In this document: positions 1 to 6,200 of the stretch, piece after piece
Layout: the number at the start of each line of letters is the position of its first letter
Numbering within the stretch: the first letter of the stretch is position 1
Origin: Spirochaetales bacterium
GTDB lineage: Bacteria; Spirochaetota; Spirochaetia; DTKZ01
Reading direction: 5' to 3'
NCBI GenBank assembly: GCA_031266855.1
Contig: JAISAF010000336.1
Coordinates: 1 to 6,961, forward strand
Length of the DNA stretch: 6,961 nt
Made by a program: the position numbers and the translations under genes
The notes under the pieces: generated by a model
Databases searched by the model: none
What the model was told of the DNA's origin: nothing
Seen by the model: the letters and a program-made list of their open reading frames with translations, nothing else

Positions 1-130
1 GTTACGTGCGGTTTTTTGCTACCGCAATTGCGCATAACAGAGGAAATTATACTGTAGTGCTTCGCGTTATACATCATGCATTCCTGAAATCCTGTTTTAC
101 TATAGCGTTATCAGGAAAAATAGTCAAGCG

Positions 131-310
131 CCGGCAGCTCAGAAACAGGCCCCGGAATTGCCGTAGCAATTCCGGGGCAGCTAATTGCCTTTGGCAATTA
201 GCTGCTTAGAACCAGGCGGTCGCAATTTTGTTCCCACAAAATTGCGTGGTCTGTCACCAGGCACAGCGCGTAACGCGCTGTGCACGTCTTTATCACCACC
301 GGCTGCCGGG
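131..310. repeat. Hairpin-array unit 1 (four main hairpins plus a small one)
   Basis: First of two homologous units. Perfect hairpins lie at 149-178 (13-bp stem, loop CGTA), 177-205 (13-bp stem, loop TTT, touching the first), 221-246 (11-bp stem, loop TCCC) and 261-283 (10-bp stem, loop TAA). A 6-bp stem lies at 302-317. Conserved connectors are AGAAACAGGCCCCGG at 141-155 and AGAACCAGG at 208-216; both recur in unit 2 about 180 bp later. No credible gene crosses the region. Whether it acts as DNA or RNA cannot be told from sequence alone. Confidence 0.85.
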
Positions 311-470
311 CGGCAGCTTTAGAAACAGGCCCCGGTTTTGCCACGGGCAAAACCGGGGGCGCATAATTTCCGGAGGCAATTATGCGCGTAGAACCAGGCA
401 GGCGGATTTTCCTTTGGCAAATCCGCCTGAGTTACCGGCCCGCGCGGTTTCCGCGCGGGTGCGGGGGTGG
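311..470. repeat. Hairpin-array unit 2, homologous to unit 1 with different stems
   Basis: Hairpins lie at 330-358 (13-bp stem, loop ACG), 359-387 (10-bp outer stem, one T/C mismatch, then CC-GGA-GG), 399-429 (11-bp outer stem, one T/C mismatch, then CC-TTT-GG) and 439-459 (9-bp stem, loop TTT). The connectors AGAAACAGGCCCCGG (321-335) and AGAACCAGG (390-398) sit where they do in unit 1, so the hairpins correspond in order. Their stems differ from those of unit 1 yet remain paired. The unit runs into composite repeat copy D at about 474. Confidence 0.85.
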
Positions 471-492
471 TGTTATGCGAAATGAGTATCCG

Positions 493-527
493 GCGTCCTT
501 GTGAATGCTTCGCATTCACAAGGACGC
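493..527. repeat. 16-bp perfect hairpin with GAATGC-TTC-GCATTC core
   Basis: Stem 493-508 pairs perfectly with 512-527 around loop TTC. The inner core GTGAATGC-TTC-GCATTCAC is the same as in the hairpin at 1756-1788, but the outer arms differ (GCGTCCTT here, CGCCC there) and are self-complementary in both. There is no T-run after either arm, so it is not an intrinsic terminator. Confidence 0.85.
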
Positions 528-620
528 GCTGCCGCTGGGCGGCGCGAGGGATTGGAGGGGTGCGGAGCAGCCACGCCGTAAGGCGGGGCCGGAGCGATAG
601 CGCAGCCCCGCAAAGCCCGG

Positions 621-650
621 TTTTTTTGCCCGCCCGGGCGGGCAAAAAAA
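621..650. repeat. 30-bp perfect palindrome flanked by T7 and A7 (copy D)
   Basis: Seven T, a GC-only centre, and seven A form a perfect palindrome with 15-bp arms. It is the counterpart of the palindromes at 1549-1597 and 6856-6886. On both strands the T-run comes before the stem and the A-run after it, the opposite of a rho-independent terminator. Confidence 0.9.
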
Positions 651-753
651 CGCGCCCATCAGCCTCTGGGAATTTGGCCTAACTCTAACTAGATACATGG
701 CAATTTTTGTTTTGCTATTTTGTGGTTCCTTCCTCTTGCCGGTTTTTGTAAAT

Positions 754-758
754 GGGAG
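754..758 (+). promoter_or_regulatory. Possible ribosome binding site for the 771 gene
   Basis: GGGAG lies 12 nt before the ATG at 771, which is longer than ideal spacing. TATACT at 762-767 resembles a -10 box but is too close to the start codon to be the promoter unless the message is leaderless or starts within the gene. I did not find a convincing -35/-10 pair upstream. Confidence 0.4.
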
Positions 759-770
759 TAGTATACTTTT

Positions 771-1484
771 ATGCCTGTGAAAGATCCGGTTTTGTCCGAT
801 TTCTACCGTTTGAAGACTCTTGATACGCTGCTTGCCGCGGGCGTGTATGTGAATGATTATCCGGGTTTTGTTTTGGAGCGGAAGGATATTAGTTACTTTT
901 TTATAAAATTCCCGGTTCCGGCGGGAGAGAGAAAGCCTTCGAAGAAGAGGCTCGATGAGTTTCTTGCTGTTGTGAGCGCTCACAATGAGAAGAACAAACT
1001 GGTTGGGACTGAGCGCGAGGTTAAGGTTTTTTATCTTGACGATTTTGGGAATGGTGTTTTTGGGCGTGTGGAAGACGCGATTAAGACTTTGGTTTTTACT
1101 AGCGGGGCGGCGGAGATGCCGGCGGAGAGGATTTTTCAGGTGAATCTGAACCGGATTTTTAGCGCGGATGGTATTGACGGGCCTTACGAGATTCGTAATT
1201 CCGAGGTCAAGGATGTGTATGAGGGTTTGCAGAAGTTCATTGCTGTGTATACTCATGGCTGGCTGGGTTTGTTCCGGCAGTACGAGCTGGTGAGGGACAG
1301 GACTCTTGTTTTCCGGCAGTTCAAGCCGTTTAAGTTTCCTCTTTTTGGGAGCCGGGAGCGTTTGAAGAACACCGTGTTTCGTATTCAGTTCGGCGTGCGC
1401 ACGCCGTATGGCGACGAGGGTTTCAAACAGATTTCCACGAAATATGGCGATTACAGTCTCCAGGACGCTGTGGCAGTGAAATAA
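771..1484 (+). CDS. Hypothetical protein, 237 aa
   Basis: I do not recognise this protein. It starts MPVKDPVLSDFYRLKTLD and ends in SLQDAVAVK. It looks soluble: no signal peptide, no hydrophobic segment long enough to span a membrane, and no cysteine. Its mixed acidic, basic and aromatic composition is that of a folded globular protein, with a VSAHNEKNKLVGTEREVKVF stretch near residues 70-90 and a charged N-terminal half. A long open frame runs on the opposite strand, but that frame extends through the palindromic repeat and has a shadow-like composition, so the plus frame is preferred. The ATG at 771 has a weak, distant GGGAG. Codons favour T or G in the third position, unlike the GC-rich codons of the gene at 3287, which may reflect different ancestry. 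It stands alone between inverted copies D and A of the composite repeat. No function is proposed. Confidence 0.75.
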   Translation: MPVKDPVLSDFYRLKTLDTLLAAGVYVNDYPGFVLERKDISYFFIKFPVPAGERKPSKKRLDEFLAVVSAHNEKNKLVGTEREVKVFYLDDFGNGVFGRVEDAIKTLVFTSGAAEMPAERIFQVNLNRIFSADGIDGPYEIRNSEVKDVYEGLQKFIAVYTHGWLGLFRQYELVRDRTLVFRQFKPFKFPLFGSRERLKNTVFRIQFGVRTPYGDEGFKQISTKYGDYSLQDAVAVK

Positions 1485-1548
1485 GCGGCTCTCCGCGCTA
1501 AACACACAGGACACACATAGGAATTTTTATCTTCATATTTTGGGCGCA

Positions 1549-1597
1549 TTTTTTACGGTCAGGGAATTTGCGCCGCAAATTCCCTGACCGTAAAAAA
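1549..1597. repeat. 49-bp palindrome, 24-bp arms (copy A)
   Basis: The arms 1549-1572 and 1574-1597 are perfect reverse complements around a single central C. Six T open it and six A close it, as in the palindromes of copies C and D, but the inner arm sequence is entirely different. The T-first, A-last order argues against an intrinsic terminator on either strand. Confidence 0.92.
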
Positions 1598-1621
1598 CCG
1601 GGCTATCCGCTTCAAGTCCTC

Positions 1622-1643
1622 GGAAAGCGCCGATGCGCTTTCC
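1622..1643. repeat. CNAT-loop hairpin in copy A
   Basis: Stem GGAAAGCGC (1622-1630), loop CGAT, stem GCGCTTTCC (1635-1643), perfectly paired. It is bracketed by direct repeats GGGCTATCCGCT (1600-1611) and GGGCTTTCCGCT (1647-1658). Equivalent hairpins occur at 3022-3041 and 6911-6930 with different stems. Confidence 0.88.
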
Positions 1644-1755
1644 TGTGGGCTTTCCGCTACTATGCGCCCGAAGACGGTCGCTTTCCGATAGGTATGGATT
1701 GTAGTGGGCGCTATCGCGCCCCCGGAATCCCTCGCGCGCGCACCAGCGGCAGACA

Positions 1756-1788
1756 CGCCCGTGTGAATGCTTCGCATTCACACGGGCG
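1756..1788. repeat. 15-bp perfect hairpin with GAATGC-TTC-GCATTC core
   Basis: Stem 1756-1770 pairs with 1774-1788 around TTC. It is the counterpart of 493-527, with the same inner core and different, still complementary outer arms. Confidence 0.85.
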
Positions 1789-1808
1789 CCGGATATTTAT
1801 TTCGCATC

Positions 1809-1940
1809 GGCGGCTTCAGAACCAATCCGCATAATTGCCGCTGGCAATTCCTCATGACGCATAATTACGTTGTACGGAAGGCAGCGATATATTTTACTGT
1901 GCGGCCCCGGATACCTTCCGGTCCCGCAGCCGCCGGATGT
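1809..1940. other. Intergenic remnant of hairpin array
   Basis: AGAACCA at 1818-1824 followed by a small hairpin AATTGCC-GCT-GGCAATT (1833-1849) resembles the AGAACCAGG connectors and AATTGCC hairpins of the 131-459 array, but is shorter and decayed. CGGAAGG (1875-1881) and CCTTCCG (1914-1920) can pair at a distance. This lies just downstream of the minus-strand gene ending at 1941, but there is no T-run, so I do not call a terminator. Confidence 0.5.
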
Positions 1941-2732
1941 TTACCAGGCCCGCGGCCTGTTCAGGGGTTCCTCGATCCGTACGTTGTCGCCTGACTGCCG
2001 GATAACATAAAAACCTTCTTTCAGCGCGAAGCCGAGCACATTATCGGGAATCAGCGCCGCGGCCACGGCACCATAGAGTTTGCGGGTGTCATTGTGCAGA
2101 TCAAAATACCGGCGCAGCTTTTCCATCCTTTCCATGTGATCCCGGATATCCTCTATGTTCGCCTGGGTTTTCACTTCCACCGCGAGGGCGCAGCCGCCGT
2201 TTTCAAGAAACACGTCTATCTCCGCGTAGATATTATGCTCCCTGCTTTCGATAAATACATTCGGCGCGGACTTTTCAAATACATAACCGAGGGCATTGAA
2301 TTTCTCTTTCAGATTGGGAATGAACATGTGTTCAATTATTTTACCGAATTTTCTGCCAAGATCACTCATCATCTTCTGATTCTGCCGCAGCAGCCTGTCG
2401 TTTTCCTTACGGGATTCCGCAAGAGCTTCTTCAAGTCTTTTACTGGTTTCCGTAATCGCTTTGTCAGTTTCTTTACGGGATTTCGCAAAGGATTCCTCAA
2501 GCGTTTTTCTGGTTTCCGCAATCGCTTTGTCAGTTTCCTTACTCGTTTCCGCAATCGCTTTTCTGGTTTCCGTAATTGCCTTGCTGGTTTCCTTAATCGC
2601 GCTGTCAGTTTCTTTAATCGCTCTATCGGTTTCCTGGAACTTTTTATCAGTTTCCTGAAACATTGCCCAGACCTTTTCAAAGGTAAGCCCTTCATAGCCG
2701 GGCGGCAGACCTGTATCCCGCTGTGTTTCCAT
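1941..2732 (-). CDS. Coiled-coil protein with PD-(D/E)XK-like C-terminal domain (DUF3782-type), 263 aa
   Basis: Residues 27-112 form a long, highly charged coiled coil. About five heptads of the ETDxAIK type (27-65) are followed by two 22-residue repeats (66-87 and 88-109, 16 of 22 identical). Residues 125-255 look like the PD-(D/E)XK-like fold of DUF3782-type proteins. There is an N-terminal helix with E134 (FGKIIEHMF), then Asp173 in EIDVFL, then E186-V187-K188 in ALAVEVKTQ, giving the D-Xn-ExK pattern. A late GAVAAALIPD...GFYVIRQSGDNVRI segment is also familiar from this family. Such proteins are often annotated as nuclease-like, but their substrate is unknown to me. The ATG at 2732 is chosen over one at 2828 because AGGAGGT lies 8 nt upstream and the longer version would overlap the promoter. 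It is cytoplasmic, with no signal peptide, and lies alone on the minus strand between repeat copies A and B. Confidence 0.9.
   Translation of the reverse strand: METQRDTGLPPGYEGLTFEKVWAMFQETDKKFQETDRAIKETDSAIKETSKAITETRKAIAETSKETDKAIAETRKTLEESFAKSRKETDKAITETSKRLEEALAESRKENDRLLRQNQKMMSDLGRKFGKIIEHMFIPNLKEKFNALGYVFEKSAPNVFIESREHNIYAEIDVFLENGGCALAVEVKTQANIEDIRDHMERMEKLRRYFDLHNDTRKLYGAVAAALIPDNVLGFALKEGFYVIRQSGDNVRIEEPLNRPRAW
2406..2654 (-). repeat. In-frame short tandem repeats encoding the coiled coil
   Basis: 2538-2654 encodes five and a half 7-residue units and 2406-2537 encodes two 22-residue (66-bp) units. The DNA shows recurring words such as TTTCCGTAATCGCT and TTTGTCAGTTTC on the plus strand. 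The switch from 7-residue units to 22 (2 x 11) residues implies a change of coiled-coil pitch. Repeat number may vary between strains by slippage; that is inference. Confidence 0.8.
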
Positions 2733-2740
2733 AGTGAACA

Positions 2741-2747
2741 ACCTCCT
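2741..2747 (-). promoter_or_regulatory. Ribosome binding site of the 1941-2732 gene
   Basis: On the minus strand AGGAGGT lies 8 nt before the ATG at 2732. It is an almost perfect Shine-Dalgarno sequence and fixes the start of the gene. Confidence 0.9.
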
Positions 2748-2799
2748 GTAAGAAAATACCCCGCCACCACAGGGCGAACCGCTGCCAGGGTGCACAGCA

Positions 2800-2828
2800 A
2801 ATATAATAAGGACGGCATAAATAGGCAA
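2800..2828 (-). promoter_or_regulatory. Probable sigma-70-type promoter for the minus-strand gene
   Basis: On the minus strand TTGCCT (2828-2823) and TATATT (2805-2800) are separated by 17 nt, giving 4/6 and 5/6 matches to the consensus boxes. Transcription would begin about 60 nt before the start codon. It is predicted from sequence only. Confidence 0.55.
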
Positions 2829-2990
2829 GGGCCTGGATAAAAAAGGTTTGCACTTTTTTGGAAAAGAAGAAAAAGAGGAACCGCGAAGCCGAAGACTGGT
2901 AAGGGCGAAGAAGCAAAGGAAGAAAAGATCAAAAACTTATTTAACTTCGCGGTAAAAATTCTGATTTTTTATCGGCCGCGAAAGCCCGTG
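2829..2990. other. Intergenic stretch without a recognised feature
   Basis: A-rich and GAAG-rich sequence upstream of the minus-strand promoter. I see only a weak separated inverted repeat TTCGCG (2946-2951) / CGCGAA (2977-2982). No gene or RNA is supported. Confidence 0.5.
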
Positions 2991-3096
2991 GGGCGCAAGG
3001 GATTGGAGCGGAAAGCCCACAGGAAGCGCATGGGCGCTTCCGAGGACTTGTAGCGGAAAGCCCGGTCAGCCCCGAAGGGGCGGATGCGCCAAAAAA
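2991..3096 (-). repeat. Composite palindromic repeat, copy B
   Basis: Read on the minus strand it contains TTTTTTGGCGCATCC, a small hairpin GCCCC-TTC-GGGGC (3069-3081), CCGGGCTTTCCGCT, a CAAGTCCTC, a CNAT-loop hairpin (3022-3041), TGTGGGCTTTCCGCT and CAATCCCTTGCGC. It matches copy C almost base for base outside the hairpins. The long T/A palindrome of the other copies is replaced by the short GC hairpin, and the T-run is displaced. It lies inverted relative to copy C across the fusion gene. Confidence 0.85.
3022..3041. repeat. CNAT-loop hairpin in copy B
   Basis: GGAAGCGC-ATGG-GCGCTTCC, a perfect 8-bp stem. On the minus strand, the orientation of the repeat, the loop reads CCAT. It is bracketed by direct repeats AGCGGAAAGCCC at 3007-3018 and 3052-3063. 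Confidence 0.88.
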
Positions 3097-3286
3097 TATC
3101 ATCCATAGTTTTAATGCTGTTCCGGATGCTATAGGGTTTTGAAACTTCCTGGAAGGTTTTTGAGAATCACTGTTTTCTTATAAACCGTATGCAACCTTTT
3201 TCTCCTTTTTTCCGTCGATCTTCAGGTAAAGAATTCCATTCGCGTTAAGTACGTTACGTAAAAAATGTCCTTACAGGGAGGAAACA
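3097..3286 (+). other. Leader region upstream of the fusion gene
   Basis: AT-richer sequence with several box-like words: TTGAAA at 3139-3144, TTGAGA at 3160-3165 and TATAAA at 3179-3184. None forms a pair with standard spacing (TTGAGA to TATAAA is only 13 nt), so the promoter is not assigned. An imperfect palindrome around CTTCCTGGAAG (about 3142-3160) could be an operator, but this is weak. Confidence 0.3.
3275..3281 (+). promoter_or_regulatory. Ribosome binding site of the fusion gene
   Basis: AGGGAGG sits 5 nt before the ATG at 3287, a strong site that supports this start. Confidence 0.85.
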
Positions 3287-6200
3287 ATGAGGCTGTCGGC
3301 GGTGGAGGCAGAGACGGATGAAATTCCGGGCGGTAGCGCGGCGGGGGATACCCGGGTTCTGCTGAAAATATATCAGGCTATGGTGCTGAGCAGGGAAATT
3401 GGAATACTTGAAAAAAATTATGTGGGCCGCGGGGAGGCTTCATTTTTTGTCAGTTCGGCGGGACACGAGGCGGGCGCCGCGCTTAGTCCGCATTTAGTCG
3501 CGCAGGACTGGCTGCACTGTCATTACCGTGACCAGGCCCTTATGCTGGCGCGCGGCATGAGCGCGCAGGAATTTTTTCTTTCCCTTTTCGCGCGGGATGC
3601 TTCGGAGAGCCGGGGCAGGCAGATGCACAGCCTTATTTCCTGCCGCCGCCTGAATATTTTGAGTACTCCGACTCCTGTGGGAAACGGCGCTTTGCAGGCC
3701 GCGGGTATCGCGGCGGTTTGCAGGGACCAGCCGGAACGGCCTCTGGTGCTGTGCGGTCTTGGGGATGGCATGACCCAGGAGGGTGAGGTCCTTGAGGCTT
3801 TCGCGCATACGGCGCGCGAGGGGCTTCCTGTTCTGTTTCATATTCAGGATAACGGCCTCGCGATTTCGACTAAAACGGAAGGAAAGACGTTTTTTTCTTT
3901 TTGCGGCGGGGACGGAATTATTCATCCTGAGAGCATCTTCGGCATCCCGATATGTTATGCCGACGGCGCCAACGCCGAAGAGCTTTACCGCGTTTTTGGC
4001 GCAGCGGTGCGGAAAATCCGTGAAACCAGGCTGCCGCGCATTGTTATTTCCGATATGAAGAGGCTCTCCAGCCATTCCAATGCCGATGACCAGAAACTCT
4101 ACCGTTCCGTGGAGGAGATCGCGGAATTACGCGCGAATTGCGATCCGCTGGTAATTCTGCGGGATATTCTGATTCGCCGGGGAGAAAGTCCCGAAGACCT
4201 TGAGGCTCTTCAGGCCGCGGCGCGCGAAGAGGCGGCTCAGGCGGCCCGCGCCGCACAGGCCGCCGCCGCGCCGGTTCCCATGGAAAGCGCGCAAAGGCCC
4301 TATCCTGAAAGTTTCTACGGCTCGCGGGGGGACTCCCACGCGGACGAAACTGTTCCTGAAACCGTTTCCAGATCTGTTCCCCTGGAAGAGGGCATGACTA
4401 TGCTGGAGGCCCTGCGGGAGACTCTGCGTTTCCATCTTGAAACCGACCCCCGCATTTTTCTTTTTGGCGAGGATATTGAAGACCCCAAGGGAGATGTTTT
4501 CGGTTTGACCCGCGGCCTTTCGTCGGCTTTTCCCGGCAGGGTTGTTAATTCGCCACTGGCCGAATCAACAATCATCGGCTACGCGGCGGGCAGGGCTTTA
4601 GCGGGGGGGCGGCCTGTCGCCTTTGTGCAGTTCGCGGATTTTCTGCCCGTCGCTTTTAACCAGATTTTTTCCGAGGTGGCAAATATCTACTGGCGCAGCG
4701 CCGGTTCCTGGGAAATGCCTTTGATTGTTCTTGTAAGCTGCGGCGCCTACCGGCCCGGCCTGGGGCCTTTCCACGCGGCCAGCATGGAAGCCTTTGCCGC
4801 GCATATTCCAGGGCTGGATGTTTTTATGCCGTCCACCGCCGCGGATGCCGGGGGGCTGCTGAACGCGGCTTTTGAATCCCAGCGGCCTACGGTTCTTTTT
4901 TATCCCAAGGCTCTTCTGAACGACAGGAGTTTGCGAACCACGGCAAAGGCGCGAGATCTTTTTACGCTGCCTGGCAAGGCGCGCTTCCTGCGCCGGGGTC
5001 AGGATGTAACATTTACGGCTTACGGCAATACGCTGGGCCTGTGTCTGCGCGCCGCGGAAACCCTGGAAGGGGCGGGCATATCCGCGGATGTTATTGATCT
5101 CCGCAGTATCCAGCCCTGGGACGAAGAGGCCGTAGTGCAAAGCGCTTCGCGCACAGGACGGCTGCTTATTGTTCATGAGGATTCAAAAACCTGCGGTATG
5201 GGCGCGGAGATCGCCGCTACTGTCGCGGAGCACGCTTCCCGGCCTGTGGCCATCCGCCGCGTTTGCCGGCCCGATACCTGGGTTCCTTTTCAGTTTGAAA
5301 ACCAGCTCGATATTCTGCCCTCATACGAGCGCGTTCTGGAAGCGGCGGCAGCGCTTCTGGGTGTAGAGGTAGTCTGGAAAGAAGCGCCGCCGAAGGAAGA
5401 AGGTATTTTTGTCGTGGAGGCCGCGGGTTCCAGCCCCGCGGACGAATCGGTAACGGTTATTGAATGGAAGGTAAAGCCCGGGGATGAAGTGCGGGAGGGT
5501 ATGCTGCTCGCGGAACTGGAAGCGGACAAGGCGGCCCTGGAACTTGTCTGCCCGGCGGCGGGAACGGTGTCGCGTCTTCTTGTGGAGGAAGGCGCGCCCG
5601 TCAGGGTGGGAACGCCTCTTATGTATATACAGACAGAAATACAAACGCGGATACAGACTCAAAGCGGCGTGCCCGCGGAAACAAAAACTTCCCGCGCCGG
5701 GCGCAGCGCTGAAATTACCGGCTCCGCTTTCCACCAGGCCCGTCATACCCGGCAGGCTGCCGGGCAGCCCTCCTCTGGAACTTCCCGGCCTTCTTCTGTA
5801 GGCATCCTCGGTATCGCCGGGACGCTGGGTTCGCGCAAAGTCAGTAACGATGAACTGGTACAGATGTGCCCGTCCTGGTCTGCCGCGGATATCGTAAAAC
5901 GTACCGGCATTGAGTCGCGCGCCTGGCTGGGCGAAGGGGAAAGCGCTTTGACCCTGGCCCTGAGCGCAAGCCGGAAGGTTCTTGAAAAAACCGGCCTTCG
6001 GGCACAGGAAATTGACCTTATTGTATGCTCCACAGGAACGCCTTTGTACACCAGCCCGTCCCTGGCGGCGATGATTCAGCACGGGCTGGGGGCTGGAAGC
6101 ACTGAAAACCTTGTTCCCGCCTACGATATAAGCGCGGCCTGCTGCGGCTATCTGTATGGATTGCAGATTATCTGGGATTTCCTGCAATCACAGCCCCACG

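Larger units (their letters stand above)
474..658 (-). repeat. Composite palindromic repeat, copy D
   Basis: Read on the minus strand this matches copy A at 1541-1808 in module order. It begins with GGGCGCG, then a palindrome flanked by T and A runs (621-650), CCGGGCTTT, a divergent GC-rich middle, AATCCCTCGCGC, CAGCGGC, a long hairpin around GAATGC (493-527), and a CGGATA...ATTTCGCAT end. The middle differs from the other copies and lacks the paired GGGCTTTCCGCT motifs. It lies upstream of the 771-1484 gene and inverted relative to copy A on that gene's other side. Confidence 0.75.
1541..1808 (+). repeat. Composite palindromic repeat, copy A
   Basis: The most complete copy. In order it has GGGCGCA, a 49-bp palindrome (1549-1597), CCGGGCTATCCGCT, CAAGTCCTC, a hairpin with loop CGAT (1622-1643), TGTGGGCTTTCCGCT, a middle section with a short stem GGGCGC-TATC-GCGCCC, AATCCCTCGCGC, CAGCGGC, a GAATGC hairpin (1756-1788), and a CGGATA...ATTTCGCAT end. 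The first half matches copies B and C; the ends match copy D. It starts about 55 bp after the stop of the 771-1484 gene. No gene is credible here. Confidence 0.8.

Noticed and set aside
131..470. CRISPR array
   Set aside because: The repeated units are palindromes with changing stems at irregular 30-45 bp spacing; there is no identical repeat alternating with unique spacers and no cas gene.
6..485. Short open frames in the first 500 bases
   Set aside because: They translate across perfect hairpins, are rich in Arg, Cys and Pro, and show no start signals.
474..690. Integron attC-like sites
   Set aside because: Variable self-complementary stems are reminiscent of attC, and GCCTAAC at 676-682 fits RYYYAAC, but no matching GTTRRRY partner or integrase gene is present.
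1485..1500. Short stem GCGG-CTCT-CCGC after the 771-1484 gene as a terminator
   Set aside because: It has only a 4-bp stem and no following T-run.
516..1514. Long minus-strand open frame (332 codons) opposite the 771-1484 gene
   Set aside because: It runs through the palindrome of repeat copy D, has a shadow-like composition rich in Asn, Lys, Arg, Leu and His, and overlaps a better plus-strand gene.
2733..2828. Upstream ATG at 2828 as start of the minus-strand gene
   Set aside because: It lies within the predicted promoter, has no ribosome binding site, and would add an unlikely N-terminus; ATG 2732 has AGGAGGT 8 nt upstream.
2094..2840. Plus-strand open frame of 248 codons opposite the coiled-coil gene
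   Set aside because: It is the mirror of the repeat-encoded coiled coil. The minus frame has a strong ribosome binding site, a promoter and recognisable PD-(D/E)XK-like residues.
2369..2932. Second minus-strand frame with LRKPxKRL repeats
   Set aside because: It is a frame-shifted reading of the same tandem repeats, and its start lacks a ribosome binding site.
5402..5635. Biotin carboxyl carrier domain
   Set aside because: The modified-lysine motif is DKA inside ELEADKAALEL, as in lipoyl domains, rather than the MKM motif of biotin domains, and the E1 neighbours fit lipoate.
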